In this document: piece after piece, positions 49,634 to 58,242 of the stretch
Position numbering within the stretch: the first letter of the stretch is position 1
Layout: the number at the start of each line of letters is the position of its first letter
From: DATBGS01 sp036557885
GTDB lineage: Bacteria > Chloroflexota > Ktedonobacteria > Ktedonobacterales > DATBGS01
Assembly (NCBI GenBank): GCA_036557885.1
Contig: DATBGS010000057.1
Location: forward strand, 1-59,416
DNA: 59,416 nucleotides
Direction of reading: 5' to 3'
Notes under the pieces: model-generated
Databases searched by the model: none
What the model was told of the DNA's origin: nothing
The model's input: the letters and a program-made list of their open reading frames with translations, nothing else
Program-made: the position numbers and the translations under genes

Positions 49634-50188
49634 GACTTCCCCCTAAGCCAGTGGCGAAATAGATGTAGAACTGTGCCGATCTGTGTGCAATACCATGCGT
49701 CTTACTTTGAGATACCTGTTTTCTTGCCGGGTGAATGTGCTTGATTGTAGAGAGTACCCTGCCCTTTCTTGTCTTAAAGATAGAAGGAGTGCGGTGCTTT
49801 TGTGAAAGAAAGAGTGTGGAGTTGCCACTCTACGGAGGTAGGTCTAAGCAGGTGTGTGTTACCGAGTGTGCCCTTTACGTAAATGTGTTCGAGTAACCCG
49901 CTCCAGAAGCTGCTTGCGCTTCTGGGTGTATCCTCTTTCTCAGTAACGTGTCATGTTCGCAGAAGTAACGACGTTGCGCGTGTTTGCTCCTGGTTGGACT
50001 CCGCGCGGGAGTCCTCAAGTGCAAATCGTCTGCGCGTTTTGAGTCGGCTGCATGCGCAGAGCTGGCTGCATGAAGCTGCTCTACTATCAGTATTGTAGCA
50101 CAAGGTACACAGGGTTGCCCAGAGCATTGCGCATCCTGTGGTCTGGGACTGCACCGGCAATAGGAGCGCTGGGCGAGAGAAGCAGCCC
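49634..50188. other. 555-bp intergenic region with two hairpins
   Basis: No gene is supported here. Hairpins: CCAGAAGC (49903-49910)/GCTTCTGG (49918-49925), perfect 8 bp with 7-nt loop, and GGACTCC (49996-50002)/GGAGTCC (50008-50014), 7 bp with 5-nt loop. Neither has a T tract. The region must hold the glycosyltransferase promoter and may hide a small RNA. Confidence 0.4.
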
Positions 50189-50863
50189 TTATGCTGGCGC
50201 GCGATACTCCGGGGAGAGCGAGGCAAGTGTAAAGCTCTTTACCTGCGCGAAGCGACTGACCCAGCTTAGAATACGCTCATATAAGGGATGGGTGCGCACG
50301 TTCTCTATATCTTGCTGAGTTGAGCAGCCCAGGAAACAACACCAGACGGGCGCTGGGATACGCCGCGCTTCCTGGGGAAGGCTCACTGCTAAGAAAGCGT
50401 GCCCCAATGGTGTTTCCGCGGCGAGTGCGTGCAAGCCAGATCGCCACCCCTGCCGGATTTGTGGACTTTCAGGGCCAACGGAACTGGTGACTAATAATAC
50501 AAGCGCGTGATGGACTTCCACATCTGCGCGGCTGAAGCCCCAACTGTACTGAAAGAACCATTCCTCAGCCTCTATCGCCTTTAAGCCAGGGATGATGAGA
50601 CGTGGGAGATCTTCCACTTCAGGGACTTCTGGGGTGTATCCATTTTCAGTTCGCGTCGCTTCTTCCGCTTCGGGGGGCTTTTGCTCGTTTTCCCAGGAGG
50701 TGAGAGCCAGATAGGTATGGTCTTCTTCATGGCTGCGGAAAAATCGCGCTACCAACAGTTCAGGAATCGAGGGTAATCGCTCGACAAGGAATCCGAGTTG
50801 CCTGAGCACTTCCTCGTTTTGCCTGGGATAGGGGTGCATTAAGAGCACATGGAGCGTTTCCAT
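50189..50863 (-). CDS. hypothetical protein with two dimeric alpha/beta barrel-like halves
   Basis: Protein of 224 aa. The first half (METLHVLLMHPYP, LVERLPSIPELLVARFFRSH, YLALTSWENEQ) has the strand-helix-strand order of antibiotic-biosynthesis monooxygenase/EthD-type barrels. The second half (VEVHHALVLLVTSSVGPES to the end) repeats that pattern more loosely and contains CCFLGCS. No catalytic residue is identified, so the assignment is structural impression only. The start is ATG 50863. A stretch without genes lies on both sides; no operon partners. Confidence 0.6.
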   Translation of the reverse strand: METLHVLLMHPYPRQNEEVLRQLGFLVERLPSIPELLVARFFRSHEEDHTYLALTSWENEQKPPEAEEATRTENGYTPEVPEVEDLPRLIIPGLKAIEAEEWFFQYSWGFSRADVEVHHALVLLVTSSVGPESPQIRQGWRSGLHALAAETPLGHAFLAVSLPQEARRIPAPVWCCFLGCSTQQDIENVRTHPLYERILSWVSRFAQVKSFTLASLSPEYRAPA

Positions 50864-51136
50864 GAAAGAACCTTGCCTTTCCGTGCCTGTCTTGATGGTG
50901 GAGCGAAGCAGGTCAATGTGTTTCCGCCAGTACCTTTAAACAGCTTTTGGGTTTAGCCACTGGACTGAGCCAGCAAACCATGAAAGAATGTTCAATGGTG
51001 CCTTGCCCAAACGGGTAAAATACTGATATAGGATGAACATTTCTTCATCTTTTGAGAGCGTGTTATTCAGATTTTCTTCATCTGTAAATGCTATAGTTAT
51101 GAAACAAGCAGAAATTGGGATGAGCTGATAACGAAG

Positions 51137-51166
51137 TTGTGATGCCTCCCTACAAACTTCTATATA
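51137..51166 (+). promoter_or_regulatory. probable promoter for the DUF6788/upp genes
   Basis: TTGTGA (51137-51142), 18-bp spacer, TATATA (51161-51166), 38 bp upstream of the DUF6788 start. The 340-bp gap upstream (50864-51203) is AT-rich, with no gene seen. Confidence 0.5.
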
Positions 51167-51203
51167 TCACCACACGCGGTGCGAGTGGGAGAGGTGGCTC
51201 TCT

Positions 51204-51449
51204 ATGACTCTATTGCCATCGGATCAACATATCACCTATCAACTCCAGTATCGCAAATGTGGCAAGTCCACGTGCAGCACATGCAAACAGGGGCATGGGC
51301 ATGGCCCCTATTGGTATGCCTACTGGCGCGAGGGCGCCAGGTTGCGCAGCGGCTATATTGGCAAATCTCAACCCGCCTCTGTGACAAGCGCGGAAGCTGC
51401 CAGGGCAGTCGCCAGGCTCGCAAGCATCCCTAATCAGGCCAGCGCCTAG
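51204..51449 (+). CDS. DUF6788-type small zinc-binding protein
   Basis: Protein of 81 aa. It carries a compact Cys/Gly/aromatic motif, KCGKSTCSTCKQGHGHGPYW, followed by YAYWREGARLRSGYIGK, typical of short DUF6788-like proteins that often occur in Ktedonobacteria and mobile-element contexts. Three cysteines and two histidines could bind zinc. GGGAGAGG lies upstream of the ATG at 51204. The upp gene follows after 84 bp on the same strand, which may mean co-transcription. Function is unknown; DNA binding is a guess from the Cys cluster. Confidence 0.7.
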   Translation: MTLLPSDQHITYQLQYRKCGKSTCSTCKQGHGHGPYWYAYWREGARLRSGYIGKSQPASVTSAEAARAVARLASIPNQASA

Positions 51450-51533
51450 TGCCTGAGCAGATTTCCCTTGACCTGAGCGGATACATGTGCGACACTCTCT
51501 CAAAATGCTTACAAAGAGAAGAGGCCACTTGCC

Positions 51534-52229
51534 ATGTCTGAAAAAAGTGCACCTTTGCCAATGCAAGGTATCCCTCAGCCCAGTCGTGACGCAGTGGTTC
51601 ATATTCCAACCCTGCACATTTCCACGCATCCCGTGATCTCTCATAAACTCACCAGGTTACGCGACAAAGATACCAGTCCCCCGGAGTTTTATCGCCTGGT
51701 GAAGGAACTTGGTTCACTGCTTGCCTATGAAGCGATGGCAGATCTGGCGCTGGTGGATGCGCCCATAGAAACCCCGATGGGGCCAATGGTGGGCAAACGT
51801 CTGGGGGGAGGCGTTGGGGTAGTTCCCATTTTGCGGGCGGGATTGGGGCTGGCGGAAGGGTTTCGAGAGGTGTTTCCAGAGGTGCAGGTGTGGCATCTTG
51901 GCTTGCGCCGCGATGAGCGTACCCTGGAGCCGATTGAATATTATAACCAGATGAGCAGGTCGGCCAACCTCCAGGTATGTTTTTCGGTTGATCCTATGCT
52001 GGCGACGGGTGGTTCGGCCATTGACGCGCTCAACACGCTCAAACGCATCGGCGTGCCGCACCTGCGCTATGTTTGCATTATCGCTGCTCCCTATGGAGTG
52101 AAGAAACTCCACGAGCACCATCCTGATGTCCCCATTTTTGTGGGAGCGGTGGATGATGTGTTGAATGATCGCGGCTTTATTGTGCCCGGCCTGGGCGATG
52201 CCGGTGATCGCCAATTCGGAACGGTTTGA
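51534..52229 (+). CDS. upp: uracil phosphoribosyltransferase
   Basis: Salvage enzyme of 231 aa making UMP from uracil and PRPP. The PRPP-binding loop is VDPMLATGGSAIDALN; GVVPILRAGLG and LGLRRDERTLEPIEYYN are family blocks, and the C-terminus IVPGLGDAGDRQFGT is the uracil-binding flap. An N-terminal extension of about 20 residues (MSEKSAPLPMQG) precedes the usual start of the fold. GAGG is about 11 nt upstream of the ATG. It can use the uracil produced by the cytosine deaminase encoded at 17390. The 3' end overlaps the next gene by 32 bp. Confidence 0.95.
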   Translation: MSEKSAPLPMQGIPQPSRDAVVHIPTLHISTHPVISHKLTRLRDKDTSPPEFYRLVKELGSLLAYEAMADLALVDAPIETPMGPMVGKRLGGGVGVVPILRAGLGLAEGFREVFPEVQVWHLGLRRDERTLEPIEYYNQMSRSANLQVCFSVDPMLATGGSAIDALNTLKRIGVPHLRYVCIIAAPYGVKKLHEHHPDVPIFVGAVDDVLNDRGFIVPGLGDAGDRQFGTV

Positions 52230-52515
52230 GCAGGTGAGCGAGCAACAGGAGCCTCCTACACAACCAGACGAAGCACAGCCTGATGAAGCGCAGCCAGATG
52301 AGGAAGCCAGGTGGCCGACGAACGGGGGACCACTTGGATGCTTCCTGGGGGTGTGTTCGGGCGTCTTGATTGGCGCCTTTTTGGGTACCACGCTGCTTAT
52401 CCCATTTCGAGTTGTGGCAATCATCCTCACGATTTGTCTGACTGTGGGGTTTGCGGTGCTGGGATGGAAACTTGGGCGACGCTTCTTTCGTGAGTACCCG
52501 ACATCGAAACGATAG
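52198..52515 (+). CDS. small two-helix membrane protein overlapping upp
   Basis: Protein of 105 aa from ATG 52198, inside the upp 3' end in another frame. It has an acidic soluble N-terminus with the near-exact tandem PDEAQPDEAQPDEE and two hydrophobic helices (LGCFLGVCSGVLIGAFLGT and VVAIILTICLTVGFAVLG). A GTG at 52234 is an alternative start just after the upp stop and would remove the overlap. No family recognised. Its position suggests co-expression with upp, with no known functional link. Confidence 0.6.
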   Translation: MPVIANSERFEQVSEQQEPPTQPDEAQPDEAQPDEEARWPTNGGPLGCFLGVCSGVLIGAFLGTTLLIPFRVVAIILTICLTVGFAVLGWKLGRRFFREYPTSKR

Positions 52516-52525
52516 CCCTTTCCCC

Positions 52526-53203
52526 CTATGACGCGCCAAGCAGTTGTGGGAGTGTGAGCGCAGCAAGGTCGCTGATGTGGTCCACGCTGATGTCTGCCGC
52601 CGGATAGCTCACCAGAATCTGCGGGTCGTGGGCGTAGTGCCCCTGTCGTGGGAATACAGTTGTCACACGCTTGCCCCACTGCCGCTTGAGGGCATCTAAA
52701 ATGCGCAGCTTGTCATCCACCATGACGTACTGCCTGGCCGGATAGCGGGCTTCGACATCATCGAGCATGTGCTCTTTGTGGATGTAGATGAGGACGTTGC
52801 CGCTCACCGCCTGCCACACTCCTGATCGCTCGATCTTGTAGGGCTGAAAGACGACATCCCCGTCAGATAAGATGACGACTGGTCCCCAGGCGGCCAGCCG
52901 CTGGATGACATCAAGCGAGCCAGGATAGAGGCGCTGCGCAAAGGGGTAATTCAGCAGATACAATGATAAAGTTAAGAGATGGGTATCGCGGGGGTTCTCG
53001 TCTCGATAGCGCTGGAGGGCGCCCAAATAGTCGGCATAGCCCAATTCTTTGCGGAGTTGTTCAAAGAGTTCCCAGTAGCGCTGCTGGCGTTCAGCCCCTA
53101 CCGCCTGCTGCAAATGGGCTTTGAGGTCGGCTTCAACCTGGTCGTTATCAAGCAGCGTATTGTCCACATCTAATAAGAAAATTACCTGGTTGAGTTCTTG
53201 CAT
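52526..53203 (-). CDS. HAD-superfamily hydrolase
   Basis: Phosphatase-like protein of 225 aa. The HAD motif I is FLLDVDNTLLDND with the nucleophile Asp12 and acid Asp14; motif II is VVILSDGD and motif IV is VMVDDKLRIL. Cap region at about 20-90. No membrane segment. The start at 53203 (MQELNQVIFL) has AGGAGA upstream; a longer frame is not supported. Substrate unknown; the family includes phosphoglycolate and nucleotidase-type enzymes. It is convergent with the upp/membrane-protein pair (10 bp between stops). Confidence 0.88.
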   Translation of the reverse strand: MQELNQVIFLLDVDNTLLDNDQVEADLKAHLQQAVGAERQQRYWELFEQLRKELGYADYLGALQRYRDENPRDTHLLTLSLYLLNYPFAQRLYPGSLDVIQRLAAWGPVVILSDGDVVFQPYKIERSGVWQAVSGNVLIYIHKEHMLDDVEARYPARQYVMVDDKLRILDALKRQWGKRVTTVFPRQGHYAHDPQILVSYPAADISVDHISDLAALTLPQLLGAS

Positions 53204-53391
53204 TGTGCTTTCTCCTGGCAGAATCCAGCCCGTTCTCATGGGCAGAGAAATGTCCCACCCTCTAAACTATACCTCACGCTCTTTGACACTATTCCCTTTC
53301 ATCATCACCAGCCTGTATCTGGCATGCCATATGCTTCTTGTTCTTGCAGAGCCTGTCTACTTGCGGCTCTCGCCAGGAAAGAAGGAAACGC

Positions 53392-53625
53392 ATGCAGCAA
53401 AACCTGCCAGAGTTCTTGCCGGAAAGTCGGGTTGGCACGTGGTGTCATTGGGGCGCCTTGATCATCGCGGTCCTGGGTCTTGTGCAGATTATTGTCCTTA
53501 TCGCCCAGAATCAACCGTTTCTGCCCATCATTGGGGTTATCTCTGGGACGATCTTTTCGGCTCTCATCCTCTACGCGGTAGGTACTATCGTCAAGCGCCT
53601 CAGCGGCGGGCGCCCTGTGCCCTGA
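53392..53625 (+). CDS. small two-helix membrane protein
   Basis: Protein of 77 aa from ATG 53392 (MQQNLPEFLP), with AAGGAAA upstream. Two hydrophobic segments (WGALIIAVLGLVQIIVLIA and LPIIGVISGTIFSALILYAVGTI) separated by a short Gln/Pro loop make a hairpin membrane protein. No family recognised. Its TGA stop abuts the TAA of the convergent cyclase gene, with no space between them. It is divergent from the HAD gene (188-bp gap). Confidence 0.6.
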   Translation: MQQNLPEFLPESRVGTWCHWGALIIAVLGLVQIIVLIAQNQPFLPIIGVISGTIFSALILYAVGTIVKRLSGGRPVP

Positions 53626-54591
53626 TTACTTGATAAACATGGCATTGGGCGGGGATGCTACGCCCCCAAGGGTATTCAGCGGCGCGGAGGTGAACAAGCC
53701 CGCGTACCTGCCATCCGCTGCGCAATCTTCCGCCAACGCCTCCAGATCAAAGAGTTCGCCAATGGGCATGCCCCAGAGCGCCAGCAAGGTTTCGTGCATG
53801 AAGCCGTGTTGGGGATGCGCGGGATATGCCTCAAATGCAATCGCGTCGCCTGCCACCGCAGCAAAATGCTGGTCCCACAGGAAACGCAGCGTGGCTTCGC
53901 CCTGTGCCAGTCCCACAGCAGTATGGGGCGGAGGTGCCAGCGCTTCGCGTTCCGGCTGGCTCAGGCTGATGTACCAGGCAATCCAGCCGGAGCGAACCAG
54001 AAGAATATCGCCGGGGAGAAACTGGATGCCTTGTGCCTGGGCAACCGCCTGGAGCGCTTCCACGCTAATTTCGTGGCGCTCGCCAGGTGAATAGGCGATG
54101 CCCTGGGCAGCGGCCCAGCGTTGGTAATCGAGCAGGACGCCACGGCCCGCAATGCCCTTGCGTGCCCAGACCTGGATGCCGTTGCGGGTATCGGGGCCAC
54201 CCGTGATCTGGGCCTGGGTGACTCCATTGTAGAAGCGCTGGGCGGTCATGTTCCCGTAGTGGGTCAGGCCGTCCCATTGGCTGGAGGATTGTGGGTTGAA
54301 GTTGTGATAGACATCATCATTCACCAGGTGGCGTCGCTGCTTGATGGTATGCTGAAGCGCTTCTCGCCCGAACAACGGCGGGGAAGGCAGTTCGAGGCTC
54401 CAGTTGAGGGCAAAACGCTTCCCGGTCTGGATGAGGCGAGCCGCCGCCGCAATCCTTTCGGGAGTCAGCAAGTTGAGTGTGCCAAGCTGGTCATCTGGCC
54501 CCCAGAGGCCCCAGGCGGAATGTGGTGGGGCGCCTGGAGTTACGGGTAGCTCATCAAAGCGCGGCAGCGCTGGGTGGACGTTTTCTGGCAT
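53626..54591 (-). CDS. cyclase/kynurenine formamidase-like metal-dependent hydrolase
   Basis: Protein of 321 aa of the cyclase family (PF04199 type). The conserved core includes HNFNPQSSSQWDGLTHYG, equivalent to the HxGTHxDxPxH metal site in changed form, and GRGVLLDYQRWA plus GDILLVRSGW. At the N-terminus, WGPDDQLGTLNLLTPERI is a block typical of the longer (about 320 aa) cyclase-family proteins, which are often annotated as putative cyclases. His in HNFNP and THYG look like metal ligands. Substrate unknown. Start ATG 54591. A strong hairpin at 54832 separates it from the P450 gene upstream, so it has its own promoter in the 54600-54790 region. Confidence 0.88.
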   Translation of the reverse strand: MPENVHPALPRFDELPVTPGAPPHSAWGLWGPDDQLGTLNLLTPERIAAAARLIQTGKRFALNWSLELPSPPLFGREALQHTIKQRRHLVNDDVYHNFNPQSSSQWDGLTHYGNMTAQRFYNGVTQAQITGGPDTRNGIQVWARKGIAGRGVLLDYQRWAAAQGIAYSPGERHEISVEALQAVAQAQGIQFLPGDILLVRSGWIAWYISLSQPEREALAPPPHTAVGLAQGEATLRFLWDQHFAAVAGDAIAFEAYPAHPQHGFMHETLLALWGMPIGELFDLEALAEDCAADGRYAGLFTSAPLNTLGGVASPPNAMFIK

Positions 54592-54831
54592 GTAGACTCT
54601 CCTTCTCGTCTAAGCAGTGTCTCTGTCTTCATGCCAAGTATGTCAGAAAGGGCCATTTGATTTCCACAAAACAAGGGCTTAGATCAACTGGTTCCGATAA
54701 GTTCTTTCTGAGGGAAAAGAAACCGAGCAGGCGATGTAAAAATTGACAAGCACACTGTTTTTGGCCTAAATTGTCGTATATGACAAAATAAAATGCGGAA
54801 CCAGCCATTCGCACAGGAGCAGGCAAGATCG

Positions 54832-54867
54832 AAAATGGCAGCAAGCACTATGCTTGCTGCCATTTTT
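54832..54867. terminator. bidirectional intrinsic terminator
   Basis: A perfect 16-bp stem: AAAATGGCAGCAAGCA (54832-54847) and TGCTTGCTGCCATTTT (54851-54866), loop CTA, A run on the left and T run on the right. It is 38 bp past the end of the minus-strand P450 gene. Confidence 0.92.
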
Positions 54868-54904
54868 ACAGGGGCGCCTGTAGAAATCAGGCAGATGGTG
54901 CCGA

Positions 54905-56413
54905 TTACCTGGCCGTTCCAGAGAACCCTAAGAGGCTCAGCAGCGCCGCGAGGCACCCACGACGGTTTGCTTTTTCCCGCCTCACTAGCTCTGGCACGCG
55001 CCCGGTTTCCGTTTCTGCGGTCTGGGAGTCGGCGGGAGATGCAGACAGGAGCGTGACCTGTAAGGGGTGTTTGGGGCGCAGTGTGATGCCTGGCTGAAAC
55101 CCTGGAATATACTCCGGGGAAGGCTCTGGGGAAAAGCGCTGGAGGAGCATTGCCAGAATCATTTTGGACTCTAGCTGAGCCAACGGCATGCCAATGCAGG
55201 TTCGTGGGCCGCCCCCGAAGGGGAAGTAGGCGCCGGGCGGGATGGATTGCTCGTTGGCCGGGTTCCATCGCTCCGGGCGGAACTCCTCAGCCTCTGTCCA
55301 GAGGTCAGGCCGACGATGCAGCACCCACTGGCTCAAGATGAGCAGTGTGCCGACTGGCAGAACGACCCCATCCAGCGTTGTTTCCTGGGCAACGGTGCGC
55401 ATTTGCAGCCAGGCGGGAGGATAGAGCCGCATGGATTCGTTCAAAACCCAATCAAGCATGGGCACTTTCGCTAGCGTCTCTATGGTTGGCGCGTTCCCTG
55501 CCAGGGTTGCAGCGAGATCAGCTTGCAATTGGGTTCTGATCTGAGGATGACGCGCAAGCAGGTAGAACGTCCAGACAAGAGCAATGGCGGTTGTCTCGTG
55601 TCCGGCGGCCAGGAAGGTGAGCAGGTGATCGTGAATCTGTTTCTCGGTCAGCTTTCCCCCGTCCGCCTCGCCACTTTCGGCAGAAAGCAGCAGACCAAGC
55701 ACATCCTGACCGGGGCGGTTTTGTTCACGGCGCTGAGCAATCAATGTATAAATGACGCGATCTAGTTCGCGCAAAGCAGCCATTCGCTTGCCATAGGCTG
55801 TCAGCGGGTGATCAACGCGAATATTTAAGAGGTCTTCAACAGCGCTGCTTGTGGAATTACTGAGGAGGCCATCAAAGGCCGCGCCAAGTGGAGCAAGCTG
55901 GTTGGCAAGATCAATGCTGAAGAGGCACTTGCTGACGATGCGCAGCGTTAGTTCTTGCATGGCCTGCGAGAGGTTGACTTGCTCGCCTGGCTGCCATCTA
56001 GCGAGTATCTCCTGGGTAAAATCTGCAATGATGCTGGCATAGCCCTCCACCTGCTTTTTGTGAAAGGCGGGTTGAACTGCGCGCCGCTGCTGACGGTGTG
56101 CTTCCCCATCAATGGTGAGCAGGCCCTCACTGGCAAGCGCTGCGTTGCGGTTTCCCTGGAGCAGGCTGCGATTCGAGAAAGCCCCTGGATGCTCCACCAG
56201 CACATAGCGCACATGCTCAGGCCGGAAAAGCAGCACCGCAGGTTGTTTTCCAAAATACAGGGTCGCCATATCCCCATAGGTGCGCTGGACTTGTTGCAGA
56301 AAGCCCAGTGGATCGAGGCGCAGGGAGAGCAGGTTGCCAACAACAGGAAGTGAGCGGGGACCGGGCGGCAGCGTCGTCTGAGGAGCAGGCGATGCCTGTC
56401 TTGACTTGACCAT
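54905..56413 (-). CDS. cytochrome P450
   Basis: Monooxygenase of 502 aa. Heme Cys in PFGGGPRTCIGMPLAQLE, the ExxR motif in LNESMRLYPPAW, and the I-helix AAGHETTAIALVW. PxRP-type EEFRPERWNP follows. The N-terminal PPGPRSLPVVGNLLSLRLDP is typical of CYP102/CYP110-like fatty-acid or terpene P450s. There is no membrane anchor and no fused reductase. The last 50 residues are a basic C-terminal extension (RREKANRRGCLAALLSLLGF) beyond the core. The start at 56413 has GAGGA upstream. Redox partners are not encoded nearby. The gene runs the same way as the lactate oxidase-like gene, 97 bp downstream of it. Confidence 0.93.
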   Translation of the reverse strand: MVKSRQASPAPQTTLPPGPRSLPVVGNLLSLRLDPLGFLQQVQRTYGDMATLYFGKQPAVLLFRPEHVRYVLVEHPGAFSNRSLLQGNRNAALASEGLLTIDGEAHRQQRRAVQPAFHKKQVEGYASIIADFTQEILARWQPGEQVNLSQAMQELTLRIVSKCLFSIDLANQLAPLGAAFDGLLSNSTSSAVEDLLNIRVDHPLTAYGKRMAALRELDRVIYTLIAQRREQNRPGQDVLGLLLSAESGEADGGKLTEKQIHDHLLTFLAAGHETTAIALVWTFYLLARHPQIRTQLQADLAATLAGNAPTIETLAKVPMLDWVLNESMRLYPPAWLQMRTVAQETTLDGVVLPVGTLLILSQWVLHRRPDLWTEAEEFRPERWNPANEQSIPPGAYFPFGGGPRTCIGMPLAQLESKMILAMLLQRFSPEPSPEYIPGFQPGITLRPKHPLQVTLLSASPADSQTAETETGRVPELVRREKANRRGCLAALLSLLGFSGTAR

Positions 56414-56510
56414 AGGAGTTGTTCCTCTTGCATGTCTCACGCAGGCTACGATTTCTTCCCTCATAGCATAAGGCGGAGCGGCTGCGAAAGGCAATGTCTG
56501 AGTTGGCCTG

Positions 56511-57539
56511 TTAGAACCGCTTCACAAGACTTGCGTCAATGCTGGCAATATCTGGTAGGCCGGCCAGCACCATATCGCGCGCAAGTTCTTCGCGGAGGAG
56601 TTCCAACACACGCTGCGCGCCCGCTGCCCCATCAACGGCTAAGCCCCACAGGATGGGCCGACCTACGAGCACCGCCCGCGCACCCAGAGCCAACGCTTTC
56701 AGCACGTCTGTCCCCCGGCGGACTCCACCATCCATATAGACTTCGACACGCCCCTGTACCGCCTCTACAATTGATGGCAGCGCTTCGATGCTCGCTGGCA
56801 CTCCATCCAGTTGGCGCCCCCCATGATTGGAGACGATGATGCCTGCTGCTCCATGCTGTATCGCTAGCTCAGCATCTTCTGGAGTGAGCAGCCCTTTGAG
56901 AATCAGCGGGAGATGGGTGCATGAGCGCAGCCAGTCCACGTCGTCCCAGGAGAGGGCCTCATCCTCGCGGTCATCGCTGCTCCGCCCCGCAGGAAAGTTG
57001 CCGGTTACTGCGTGCGGAAACCGCCAGCCAGGGTACGGGCGGCGCTCACGATTCCCCAGGCAGGGTAAATCCACCGTTAGCACAATCGCCCGATAGCCAG
57101 CGGCCTCGGCACGCTGGATAAGCTGCTCGGCTAGATGGCCTGCGCGGTACACATAAAGTTGAAACCAGAGCGGACCTGTCGCTGCTGCGGCAATCTCCTC
57201 AAGAGACTTCGTGGATTCAGTGCTGGCAGTCATCAGCGTTCCAATGGCTCCCGCAGCCCGCGCTGTTGCGCACTCCCCCTCTGGACACGCCAGTCCTTGG
57301 AGCGCTGTTGGCGCGGTCAGCACTGGCAGACTCACTGGTATTCCCAGAACAGTGGTCTGGAGATTGGCCTGGCGGACGCCACGCAGCATGCGCGGCAGCA
57401 AGCGAAGTCGCTCGAACGCGGCCCGATTTGCTCGCAGCGTTACCTCGTCCTCTGCCCCGCTCGAATAAAATGCCCATGCGCCTGGGTCAAGTCGGGCCTG
57501 GGCCAGTGCCTCGTACTCCTGCACATTCATGGGGTCCAT
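56511..57539 (-). CDS. FMN-dependent alpha-hydroxy-acid oxidase/dehydrogenase
   Basis: TIM-barrel flavoenzyme of 342 aa of the lactate oxidase/glycolate oxidase family. Features: FYSSGAEDEVTLRANRAAFE at the N-terminus, GIPVSLPVLTAPTALQGLA, LWFQLYVYRAG, VLTVDLPCLGNRERR, the catalytic HGGRQLDGVPASIEALP and the FMN phosphate site GGVRRGTDVLKALALGA. The active-site His and Arg are present. Without an N-terminal cytochrome b2 domain it probably uses O2 or quinone. The start at 57539 is supported by GGGAGG; a second ATG at 57530 is possible. Substrate (lactate, glycolate or other) is not fixed. Confidence 0.92.
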   Translation of the reverse strand: MDPMNVQEYEALAQARLDPGAWAFYSSGAEDEVTLRANRAAFERLRLLPRMLRGVRQANLQTTVLGIPVSLPVLTAPTALQGLACPEGECATARAAGAIGTLMTASTESTKSLEEIAAAATGPLWFQLYVYRAGHLAEQLIQRAEAAGYRAIVLTVDLPCLGNRERRPYPGWRFPHAVTGNFPAGRSSDDREDEALSWDDVDWLRSCTHLPLILKGLLTPEDAELAIQHGAAGIIVSNHGGRQLDGVPASIEALPSIVEAVQGRVEVYMDGGVRRGTDVLKALALGARAVLVGRPILWGLAVDGAAGAQRVLELLREELARDMVLAGLPDIASIDASLVKRF

Positions 57540-57810
57540 TCTCCAATGCCTCCCAGGTAAAAGAATGCCTTGAGTGTAGTGGGTTGGTGCGCCTCTGTCA
57601 ATCTTTCCGCGCCAGTCCGATGGCCTGTTTGTGACAGCCCAGGCAGGCGAGCAAAGTAAAGCCCCATACCTGTGCTCTCCTGGTTCCTCCTTTGGCAAGT
57701 ATCGTGCGTCGTTTTGCCAGGGAGGGTAACTCTTCTGCATTGGGGGTTTCCTAAAAGAACGGAGGAGTACCACTCCTTGTATTCAGGCGAGCACAAGCCG
57801 GGAGGTGCGT

Positions 57811-58200
57811 ATGAGTGAGTTTGAATCTCTCTTTGACAAAAGAAGGTTTCAGCAGGTTCCTGCAAGGATGAGCGATATGCGCCGGGCCAGCGAGGTTCGA
57901 ATAAAGCGGGCCAGGCGATGGCAGCGCTGGTTTGTGCGCGGCATGATTGTCGGGGCTGCGTGGGCGGTGCTAACTGCCCCAGAGCCGGGCTGGGAAGCTC
58001 GTCAGAAGGTGGGAAGGCTGCTGCGCCAGTTCTATCAGCAAGGAGAAACAGCCCTTACCAGGTTCAGAGAGCAACAGCCGCCCAGCGGCGCTGCGCCTAC
58101 CACACGGCTCTGGGCTGGTTCGGAAACGCTGACACCAGCCGCAGGGCACTCCAGAGGGAGGAAGGAACCGACAGAACTGGTGGAAAATGGGAACCAATGA
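57811..58200 (+). CDS. small YtxH-like protein
   Basis: Protein of 129 aa from ATG 57811 with GGAGG 5 nt upstream. The central segment (VRGMIVGAAWAVLTAPEPGW, then ARQKVGRLLRQFYQQGETA) resembles YtxH domains, which pair a short hydrophobic stretch with a helical, charged tail and the APxxG motif. The C-terminal 40 residues are low-complexity. Function unknown. A stop codon at 58198 leaves 42 bp before the convergent endonuclease-like gene. Confidence 0.65.
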   Translation: MSEFESLFDKRRFQQVPARMSDMRRASEVRIKRARRWQRWFVRGMIVGAAWAVLTAPEPGWEARQKVGRLLRQFYQQGETALTRFREQQPPSGAAPTTRLWAGSETLTPAAGHSRGRKEPTELVENGNQ

Positions 58201-58242
58201 GCGCCCATATTCCTATCGGCTAGCTAAGCGAAAGCGTATGCG

